A stretch of DNA of 64,000 nt from JABDMH01 sp965223165 (GTDB taxonomy: Bacteria > Bacteroidota > Bacteroidia > Chitinophagales > Saprospiraceae). The notes beneath the pieces are model-generated. The model saw only the letters and a program-made list of their open reading frames with translations, ran no database searches and was not told where the DNA came from. Below are positions 43,846-49,968 of this stretch, piece by piece. Location: assembly GCA_965223165.1 (NCBI GenBank), contig CBDCVQ010000016.1, positions 62,001-126,000 on the forward strand, in the 5' to 3' direction. A program made the position numbers and the translations under genes. Positions within the stretch are counted from its first letter, which is position 1, and the number at the start of each line of letters is the position of its first letter.

Positions 43846-44567
43846 TCGATGATATCAGCGCCCAGGTACTTGTCCTCCTGGTGCGTATACCACTTGCGCA
43901 CTTTGGGCAGGATGAACGGTCCCGCGTGGGCTTCTCCCTCTAGGGTGATGTATTCTCCATCATGGGCCGCTTCGTCATGATAGAAGCGATAGCCTTTCAG
44001 GGCAGCGGTCTGCTTGTCCAAGTAGAAATACCAGGTGTCATGACCCACCTCCTGGTCGTAGGTCACTTGAAGGCCATAGACGGGGATGCCGCGGTAGGTA
44101 GTGTCCAGGACTTGGGGATCAAGGATGGTCCCAGGGTCTTTCAGCTTCATCGGCAAGCCATATAGGTATGCATAGTAGTCTCGTAACAAAAGGGCGCGCT
44201 CACGAGTGAGATTGTACCTTCGGATCAGGGCAGTGTCGGTCGGGACTTGACCGTCGAGTAGGATGTTGACGCCTTGATTTCGTATGTCAAAGTGGATCCG
44301 GTGGCCGTCCCGATCCTGGTCCAGCGTGAAGGCAGCTTCACCAGGATCAAAAGATAGGGCGGTGCTTCGGTCTGCTCCGTTGGGTCTCGTCTCTGTGAGG
44401 ACTATTTGCCATGCTTCCGAACCCCAACGACCAGATGGATCGTGGTATGAAATGCTTTGCTCCAGTAACGCTGATGCACTCGGAGATTGAGCGTTCAGGG
44501 TGGATATGCATCGGCCCGCGAGCATGGCCGCCACAAGAAATAGGCAACCGTGACGAGACGAAAACAT
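43842..44567 (-). CDS. Exported DUF6503-type protein
   Basis: A 241-residue protein with a signal peptide (LFLVAAMLAGRCISTLNAQ). The mature part is beta-rich with characteristic segments (SYHDPSGRW, RALLLRDYYAYLYGLPMKLK, DTWYFYLDKQTAALKGYRFY, ITLEGEAHAGPFILPKVRKW), matching the DUF6503 group that is widespread in Bacteroidota. The fold resembles LolA/LppX-like half barrels, which suggests a periplasmic lipid- or ligand-binding role, but this is inference. Its stop overlaps the start of the DUF819 membrane protein by four bases, implying a joint function. The upstream gap of about 100 bases separates it from the restriction system. Confidence 0.75.
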   Translation of the reverse strand: MFSSRHGCLFLVAAMLAGRCISTLNAQSPSASALLEQSISYHDPSGRWGSEAWQIVLTETRPNGADRSTALSFDPGEAAFTLDQDRDGHRIHFDIRNQGVNILLDGQVPTDTALIRRYNLTRERALLLRDYYAYLYGLPMKLKDPGTILDPQVLDTTYRGIPVYGLQVTYDQEVGHDTWYFYLDKQTAALKGYRFYHDEAAHDGEYITLEGEAHAGPFILPKVRKWYTHQEDKYLGADIIE

Positions 44568-44669
44568 AAAGCAGAATTTCGTTGAAAGATATGGTTTTCC
44601 GGCGGGTGCGAGGTTTCCCCTAAAAAGGTTTGATCAGGTGAAGAGCTAATTGGGTTTCTAAGAGCTTGA

Positions 44670-45416
44670 TTAGATGTCAGCCCTTTTAAGAACCCCCGAA
44701 CCATCGCTCAAATATATTTGCTCACCATGCTCTTGGACATATTTTAAGGGAATCTTCGGGTTGTTCAGATCTTTCCCGGTCTCATGCCATTTTCTCTCCC
44801 ATTTAACATAGTAGGATTCTAATTGCTCTCTGCTCAGCCGATAGATTGCCTCAATCTCGATACCTCGATAGACGGCCATAATCCAGTCGACTCTCCTATA
44901 TTGTTTTATGATAGAAGGATTCACATGATGGTGTGTCGAGAAGCTCTTAGTCAAGTCTGCATTCAGAGATTTTAGCTCAAATTCGTTTCCTCGTGAATCT
45001 CTGGCATCACTGCCCTCCCGTCCCGGCAGATTGATGAGTCCTGTTATCAACAGCACCTGAAGCAATTTTCCACCATTATCCTGAAAAATGTCGTTGATGC
45101 CATGCCTTTGTGCGATCTGCTGGTACATCCTGATGGAGGGAAATAGAAGATTAAGGATGTCTAGTGAGGTATATACTGGCGGCCGAGAAGTATCTCCAAC
45201 GAGGTCACCAAACTCGACTCCTAGAGCCGTTGCAATGGATGACAACACTTGCACAGAGATATTCTGTTTTGCATTTTCTATATACCCAATGTAGGTACGA
45301 TCAACCTCCGCCTTGTTGGCAAGTTCCTCCTGGGTAAGGCCAGCAGCTTTGCGAAATTTCGCTACATTCTCGGCAACAAGTTCTAGTATGGCTGTGGTCT
45401 TAATGCTAGGTTGCAT
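44670..45416 (-). CDS. Fused controller protein and PvuII-type restriction endonuclease (C-R fusion)
   Basis: A 248-residue fusion (ATG 45416; a TTG at 45437 is less likely). Residues about 10-72 are an XRE helix-turn-helix of the controller-protein type (FRKAAGLTQEELANKAEVDR, TYIGYIENAKQNIS). From about residue 82 to 235 it matches PvuII endonuclease almost block for block (HGINDIFQDNGGKLLQVLL, ITGLINLPGREGSDARDS, STHHHVNPSIIKQYR, YVKWERKWHETGKDLNNPKI). PvuII catalytic Asp58, Glu68 and Lys70 correspond to Asp137, Glu147 and Lys149 with constant spacing (FELKS), and the DNA-reading His triplet is kept. Specificity should be CAGCTG. No ATG, GTG or TTG lies in the linker, so a free nuclease is unlikely. 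The methyltransferase is divergent from it. Base use is more A/T-rich than around it. Confidence 0.95.
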   Translation of the reverse strand: MQPSIKTTAILELVAENVAKFRKAAGLTQEELANKAEVDRTYIGYIENAKQNISVQVLSSIATALGVEFGDLVGDTSRPPVYTSLDILNLLFPSIRMYQQIAQRHGINDIFQDNGGKLLQVLLITGLINLPGREGSDARDSRGNEFELKSLNADLTKSFSTHHHVNPSIIKQYRRVDWIMAVYRGIEIEAIYRLSREQLESYYVKWERKWHETGKDLNNPKIPLKYVQEHGEQIYLSDGSGVLKRADI

Positions 45417-45434
45417 TTTAAGTACGAATTTCTG

Positions 45435-45470
45435 CAATCAGATTGTGTCACTCCTCCGAATATATTCGGA
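45435..45470. promoter_or_regulatory. Candidate double operator (C boxes) between C-R and methyltransferase genes
   Basis: Two palindromes occupy the 82-base divergent promoter: CAATC-A-GATTG at 45435-45445 and TCCGAATATATTCGGA at 45455-45470. Their centres are about 22 bases apart, near two helical turns, as expected for a pair of controller-protein dimers. The second covers the -33 region of the methyltransferase promoter and a weak TATATTCG -7 candidate for the leftward gene. The sequences are not the GACT-N3-AGTC of the original PvuII C boxes, so binding is inferred from position. Confidence 0.55.
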
Positions 45471-45476
45471 ATAGCG

Positions 45477-45484
45477 TATCTTTG
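45477..45484 (+). promoter_or_regulatory. -7 element of the methyltransferase promoter
   Basis: TATCTTTG is an exact match to the Bacteroidota -7 consensus TAnnTTTG. The methyltransferase ATG is 15 bases downstream, so the transcript would have a very short leader or none. The upstream -33 region is occupied by the 16-base palindrome; no good TTG is seen at the right distance, which fits a promoter tuned by the controller protein. Confidence 0.6.
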
Positions 45485-45498
45485 AAACTAAAGTCAAA

Positions 45499-46614
45499 AT
45501 GGAGAAATCCTTAAAAGTTGCATATCGGACATCCCTTGGCGAAATGATTCAGGCAGACGCACTGACATTTCTCGACTCACTCGAGGACGAGTCAGTGGAT
45601 CTGTTTCTGACGAGCCCACCTTTTGCATTATTGAGGAAGAAAGAATACGGTAATGAAAGTCAAGAACTGTATCTTAATTGGTTAGCACGTTTTGGCGAAA
45701 AGGTTTTCGCCAAGCTAAAATCTACCGGTAGTTTTGTGCTGGATCTGGGAGGTGCTTACCAACGTGGAGTGCCAGTAAGGAGCCTCTACAACTTCAGGGT
45801 TCTATTGCACTTTTGCGACACGATCGGATTTCATTTGGCAGAGGATTTCTACTGGTATAATCCTTCAAAACTTCCCAGCCCCATAGAGTGGGTAAACAAG
45901 AGGAAAATCAGGGTAAAGGACGCCGTAAACACGGTCTGGTGGTTCTCCAAGACAGAGTACCCTAAGTCAGATGTCACGAAAGTACTTACTCCTTACAGCG
46001 CCAGGATGAAGAAACTACTTGATGAGCCCTCTAAGTACTTCAGTCCTAAAACCAGACCGTCTGGCCATGAAATGAGCCTGAACTTCCAAGATAATGGTGG
46101 GGCGATTCCTCCTAATCTCCTCAAGATTCCGAACTCCGAATCGAATTCTAGTTTTCTCGCTAATTGCAAAACTGCTGGGCTCAAAAGTCATCCTGCTAGG
46201 TTTCCGAGCAAGTTGCCTGAATTCTTTATAAAGATGTTGACTGATCGCGGTGATCTTGTGGTAGACATATTCGCAGGGTCAAACACAACCGGCTTTGTAG
46301 CTGAGCAGCTAAAAAGGCAATGGAAGGGTATTGAAATTGATGCTTACTATGCCGCCATGTCCGCCTTTAGATTCCTACCGGCAAATTTGAGACGTAAAGA
46401 TCTACTCAACATTTACTACTCCGTCCTTGCTAATGAAGGTCTGGCAGTGAAAGATCTGTTGGTTCTTGGCGGTCGAATTCGGCAGAAAACTAAAAGCTAC
46501 ATTCAGGATGCTCAGCTTGCCCTTTCATCGCTTGAGAAGCCTTCAAAAAGAGATAAGGAGATCTTGAAATTCCTGCGAGCTGCTGAGGAAGAGTTCGAGC
46601 TAGCACCAATATGA
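45499..46614 (+). CDS. PvuII-type N4-cytosine DNA methyltransferase
   Basis: A 371-residue beta-class DNA methyltransferase. The catalytic motif IV Ser39-Pro-Pro-Phe42 (LTSPPFALLRKKEYG) precedes the SAM-binding motif I (DIFAGSNTTG, 256-265), the order expected for beta-class N4-cytosine enzymes. Long blocks match M.PvuII (AEDFYWYNPSKLPSPIEWVN, KRKIRVKDAVNTVWWFSKTE, SHPARFPSKLPEFFIKMLT), so it should modify CAGCTG and protect against the fused nuclease encoded divergently. It is about 35 residues longer than M.PvuII; the extra C-terminal tail (from about 335) is helical and charged (KRDKEILKFLRAAEEEFEL). It is read from the TATCTTTG promoter with almost no leader. Composition is A/T-richer than the flanking genes, consistent with transfer. 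Confidence 0.96.
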   Translation: MEKSLKVAYRTSLGEMIQADALTFLDSLEDESVDLFLTSPPFALLRKKEYGNESQELYLNWLARFGEKVFAKLKSTGSFVLDLGGAYQRGVPVRSLYNFRVLLHFCDTIGFHLAEDFYWYNPSKLPSPIEWVNKRKIRVKDAVNTVWWFSKTEYPKSDVTKVLTPYSARMKKLLDEPSKYFSPKTRPSGHEMSLNFQDNGGAIPPNLLKIPNSESNSSFLANCKTAGLKSHPARFPSKLPEFFIKMLTDRGDLVVDIFAGSNTTGFVAEQLKRQWKGIEIDAYYAAMSAFRFLPANLRRKDLLNIYYSVLANEGLAVKDLLVLGGRIRQKTKSYIQDAQLALSSLEKPSKRDKEILKFLRAAEEEFELAPI

Positions 46615-46680
46615 TCTCTGAGACTTCTGACAACGGTAATGGGACCCTCTGTCGTCCTGGAATATGTATACATTTAGGCC

Positions 46681-47265
46681 ATGCAAGCGGAAAAGAGAGA
46701 ACTGACCATCTTGTTTTGCGATGTGCTTGGCTCTACGGCGCTTGCCGAGCAACTGCCCCTGGAGGACTTTCTTGAGGTGATCCGCGGCTATCACCACTGC
46801 GTCTATGAATCCATCACCACCAAATACGGTTTTGTCGCCCAATATCTCGGTGATGGTGTCATGGCTTATTTTGGCTATCCCACTGCCTTCGAAGCTGCCC
46901 CGGCGCATGCGGTGGCCTCCGGACTGAAGTTGCTGGACGACATCCAGGCGGTAAAGGGGAATACCCTGAGCACTTTTGGCGTCGATCTAAACATTCGCAT
47001 CAGCATCCATACGGGTACAGTCGTCATGGCTGATCTCGGTCTGGGCAACCGCAAAGAGCGGCTGGCCCTGGGCGAAGCACCCAACATCTCGGCCCGCTTG
47101 CAGCGCATCGCCCCGGAAAATGGGATCGCCGTGAGTGAGGCCACCTACACGCGTACACAGGGCCTCTTTACCTATGAGTCTCTCGGGCAGCACCAACTCA
47201 AGGGGTTGTCAGCGCCCATCCAGGTCTATCGACCCATGGCGCTTCAGGCGGAGCAATCTTGTTGA
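46681..47265 (+). CDS. Stand-alone class III nucleotidyl cyclase domain
   Basis: A 194-residue soluble protein consisting of one class III adenylate/guanylate cyclase domain. Metal-binding Asp14 (ILFCDVLGSTALAEQL) and Asp58 (YLGDGVMAYFGYP) are both present, as are the transition-state Asn and Arg of APNISARLQRIA. The C-terminal end (HQLKGLSAPIQVYRP) is the usual close of such domains. It carries no sensor, HAMP or ATPase module, so activity would depend on homodimerisation or a separate regulator. Whether cAMP or cGMP is made cannot be decided by eye. It starts 66 bases after the methyltransferase on the same strand; given its higher G+C it probably belongs to the host rather than the restriction island. 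Confidence 0.88.
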   Translation: MQAEKRELTILFCDVLGSTALAEQLPLEDFLEVIRGYHHCVYESITTKYGFVAQYLGDGVMAYFGYPTAFEAAPAHAVASGLKLLDDIQAVKGNTLSTFGVDLNIRISIHTGTVVMADLGLGNRKERLALGEAPNISARLQRIAPENGIAVSEATYTRTQGLFTYESLGQHQLKGLSAPIQVYRPMALQAEQSC

Positions 47266-47353
47266 TTTTCTTAGCTTAGAAGCTAGCGAAAAAGTGACCA
47301 CACCCGGAAAGAAGGCGTGGTAGGGATCTCAACTAGCATAGCAACTCGCAAAA

Positions 47354-48958
47354 ATGAAAATCTCACTCATTAATGCAATGATGGCCGTAGCATTCGGTCT
47401 GATGGTGACATCTCCTTCATTGGGTCAGCCCCTGTTTGACGAGCAGAAGGTGGACGGCTTAAAGCAGGAGCTGGCATCCAAGATCGATGCCCGAGCCAAG
47501 ATGGCACAGGTCATGGTCGACAAGGTCTTTAGCTTCGCCGAATTGGGCTTTCAGGAGATTGAGACGTCCAAGTACATCACCGACATCCTGGAGGATCACG
47601 GATTTGAGATCACCCATGGCATTAGCGGCGTGCCCACGGCATGGCTAGCTAGATGGGGCAGCGGCAAGCCGGTCATTGCGATTGGGAGCGATCTGGACTG
47701 CATACCTAAGGCGTCTCAGCGACCGGGCGTGGCCTATCATGATCCGATCATCGACGGGGCTCCGGGGCACGGCGAAGGCCATAACTCTGGAAACCCACTG
47801 AACGTACTGGCTGCTATCTCCCTGAAAGAGATTATGGAACAAGAGAACATTGCTGGCACCTTGGTGCTCTGGCCGGGCGTGGCCGAGGAACTGGTTGCTA
47901 CCAAGGCATTCTTCACGCGCGACGGATACTTCGACGATTTTGACCTTTGCATATTCACACATGTGGGTAACAACCTCAATGTGAGCTACGGCCAGGCGCG
48001 TGGTACGGGGTTGATCTCCGTGGAGTATACCTTTAAGGGGGAGGCAGCGCACGCGGCTGGAGCTCCTTGGAGAGGACGTAGCGCCGCTGATGCCTGTGAG
48101 CTGATGAACATTGGGTGGCAGTATCAACGGGAGCACCTCGATCCGCTGCATCGCTCGCACTCAGTGATCAAGAATGGGGGTGATCAGCCCAATGTCGTGC
48201 CCTCGGAAGCCTCCATCTGGTACTATTTCCGACACGTCACGTATCCACGCATTATGGAGGTATATGAGCGAGCCAACAAGATTGCGGAGGGTGCCGCCCT
48301 CATGACCAATACCACTCTGACACAAAAAGTACTGGGCTCGGCCTGGCCTCGTCATTTTAACAAGGTGATTGCTGAGACCATGTATGAGAATATCAAGCAA
48401 GTGGGGCTGCCCGAGTGGAGTGAGGCAGATCAGACGCTTGCCAGGGCTTTGCAGCGGGAGGTAAAGTCGCATGATACGACCGGACTGGCGATCAAATTGG
48501 ACACGCTGCGAGCTCCCCGAATCGGCTTTACCAGTGGCGGTTCAGACGACATCGGAGATATCTCCTGGAAGCTACCCACGGTGACCCTTCGGTTCCCCTC
48601 CAATATTCCGGGACTGCAAGGTCATCACTGGAGCAATGCGGTGGCCATGGCGACGCCGATTGCCCACAAGGGCGTGATCGCTGGAGCCAAGGTTGAAGCC
48701 ATGACCATCCTTGATTTTCTGTGCCAGCCATCCTTGGTGGACGATGCCTGGAGGTACTTTCGGGAGGAGCAGGGCATGAACATGACCTACAAGCCGATGG
48801 TCTCGGACGACGATGTGCCTGCCATCTATCTGAATCAGGACATCATGGAGGAATTTAGGCCGGAGCTGGAGAAGTACTACTACGACGAAAGCAAGTTTGA
48901 CTCCTACCTGGAGCAACTGGGTGTCACGTATCCGACCACACGGGAGACAAAGGACTGA
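47354..48958 (+). CDS. Exported M20-family amidohydrolase (AbgB-like)
   Basis: A 534-residue metallohydrolase with signal peptide (MKISLINAMMAVAFGLMV...SLGQ). The M20 catalytic blocks are visible: FAELGFQEIETSKYI near 68, GSDLDCIPKASQ for the first metal ligand region, GHGEGHNSGNPLNVLAAI (the family's GHxxGHN with two histidines), and GVAEELVATKAF holding the catalytic Glu pair. KGEAAHAAGAPWRGRSAADA marks the dimerisation lid, and GGSDDIGDISWKLPTVTL the late metal His/Asp region. Closest in pattern to aminobenzoyl-glutamate hydrolase subunit B and related N-acyl amino acid hydrolases. It should act in the periplasm on peptides or N-acyl amino acids. The CTAG repeat copy B begins 8 bases after its stop. 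Confidence 0.9.
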   Translation: MKISLINAMMAVAFGLMVTSPSLGQPLFDEQKVDGLKQELASKIDARAKMAQVMVDKVFSFAELGFQEIETSKYITDILEDHGFEITHGISGVPTAWLARWGSGKPVIAIGSDLDCIPKASQRPGVAYHDPIIDGAPGHGEGHNSGNPLNVLAAISLKEIMEQENIAGTLVLWPGVAEELVATKAFFTRDGYFDDFDLCIFTHVGNNLNVSYGQARGTGLISVEYTFKGEAAHAAGAPWRGRSAADACELMNIGWQYQREHLDPLHRSHSVIKNGGDQPNVVPSEASIWYYFRHVTYPRIMEVYERANKIAEGAALMTNTTLTQKVLGSAWPRHFNKVIAETMYENIKQVGLPEWSEADQTLARALQREVKSHDTTGLAIKLDTLRAPRIGFTSGGSDDIGDISWKLPTVTLRFPSNIPGLQGHHWSNAVAMATPIAHKGVIAGAKVEAMTILDFLCQPSLVDDAWRYFREEQGMNMTYKPMVSDDDVPAIYLNQDIMEEFRPELEKYYYDESKFDSYLEQLGVTYPTTRETKD

Positions 48959-48966
48959 TGCGGTGA

Positions 48967-49189
48967 CTAGTAGAGTTTCGCATTAGATATGTTGAATAAT
49001 TCTAATAGGATTTTGTTCGCAGACGAGGCATGACCGAACGATCTCGTTAGCGGCGAGCATGACAATGCGAGAAGTGAGGGAACCGCGAAAGCGGGTGGGT
49101 GGCTAGCCGTAGCTATGGCGAGGCTTTGCAACGAAGTGTGCAGAGTCAATACATTGGAATTCACAACAAGATTTAGTGCGAAACACTAG
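48967..49189. repeat. Dispersed CTAG-ended repeat, copy B (MITE-like)
   Basis: A 223-base element, inverted relative to copy A at 5957-6188. The left end is CTAGTAGAGTTTCGCATT; the right end is the complement of CTAGTGTTTCGCACTAAATC. The first 80 or so bases match copy A with one change. It has a 4-base deletion in the middle, and the conserved stem is CCGC-GAAA-GCGG (49083-49094). The right CTAG provides the TAG stop of the minus-strand barrel gene at 49186. Just outside, TAGAGTTTC (49187-49195) repeats part of the terminal sequence, so an end of another copy may be buried in the 3' end of that gene. Confidence 0.85.
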
Positions 49190-49767
49190 AGTTTCATGCC
49201 GATGGCCAAGCTGGCTAGATGGTGCTCTGCCGTTTCGCTGAGAAACTCTGTAAATCCCCGCTCGTAGTTGAACTCAAGGCTGAAGCGGGACAGATCGATG
49301 CCAAAGCCGACCCGTCCGCTAAAACCGGTACGCGGATACTGCGAACGCGGCTTGCGGTTGAGACCTTCCTTGATCCCCATGGTATAGTTAAGCACCATAT
49401 CGGTGTGGACCCATAGGTTGAAGTAGTCCACCTTATAGATCTTGTACCCGATGCCTAAGGGAATCTTCAACTGCGAGGCGGTCACCTTATCCGGTTCTGG
49501 CGCGATATCAGCTTGAATGGCCGAGCCGAGTCGATAGTAGTGGATACCCGATCTCCCAATCACCTTTGTACCGTAACGGACATCGATGCCGGCGTTGTAT
49601 CCCATTCTTGCCAGTGACTGTCCGTCCATGGACTCCTCCAGGATCAACTCGGTGAAATTGACACCGATATTGGGCTTTATGGTCAGTGGGATGTAATCCT
49701 GCCCATCGCACACCGTGCTTACCCCTAGGATGAGTCCCACCAATATCAGATTTTGCCTGAGTAGCAT
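49186..49767 (-). CDS. Small outer-membrane beta-barrel (porin-family) protein
   Basis: A protein of about 193 residues. The frame opens at 49806, but the ATG at 49767 directly precedes the signal peptide (MLLRQNLILVGLILGVSTVCDGQ) and is preferred. The mature part shows eight or so amphipathic strands with typical turns (LTIKPNIGVNFTELILEESM, NAGIDVRYGTKVIGRSGIHY, GRVGFGIDLSRFSLEFNYER, LASLAIGMKL), the outer-membrane beta-barrel (PorT/OmpA-like) pattern common in Bacteroidota. It ends in Leu instead of the expected aromatic residue; its last two codons and the TAG stop overlap sequence shared with the CTAG repeat, so the end may have been rewritten by the insertion. Role unknown, probably structural or a small pore. 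Confidence 0.75.
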   Translation of the reverse strand: MLLRQNLILVGLILGVSTVCDGQDYIPLTIKPNIGVNFTELILEESMDGQSLARMGYNAGIDVRYGTKVIGRSGIHYYRLGSAIQADIAPEPDKVTASQLKIPLGIGYKIYKVDYFNLWVHTDMVLNYTMGIKEGLNRKPRSQYPRTGFSGRVGFGIDLSRFSLEFNYERGFTEFLSETAEHHLASLAIGMKL

Positions 49768-49878
49768 ACACACTGTCTTCAAATATATCACAAGAACGAA
49801 ACCCATGCCGAAAACGTGGGCTATCGCAGCGCAGAACCATGTTAAAGAACTTCGCTTTAATATCTATCGATGTATAAG

Positions 49879-49918
49879 AGTCGGTATATCAGCCATATAC
49901 GGCTGACAAAAGCCGACT
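49879..49918 (-). terminator. Nested hairpin between two minus-strand genes
   Basis: AGTCGG (49879-49884) pairs with CCGACT (49913-49918), and inside it TCAGCC (49889-49894) pairs with GGCTGA (49901-49906). It lies 51 bases past the stop of the S9 peptidase (minus strand) and upstream of the barrel gene. The plus-strand side is followed by TCTTTTCTC; the minus-strand side by TCTTATAC. It is probably the terminator of the S9 peptidase transcript. Confidence 0.5.
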
Positions 49919-49968
49919 TCTTTTCTCAAAAATAGTTAGGCCAGTGCTTAGATTTTATGCCCTGGTGA

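Noticed and set aside
47290..47325. Near-perfect inverted repeat ACCACACC / GGCGTGGT between the cyclase and M20 genes
   Set aside because: One mismatch, no T-run, and short; could be a weak terminator but I would not annotate it.
48967..49164. 65-codon minus-strand frame within repeat copy B
   Set aside because: Lies wholly inside the repeat. The corresponding region of copy A carries an extra 4 bases that break the frame, so it is not a conserved protein.
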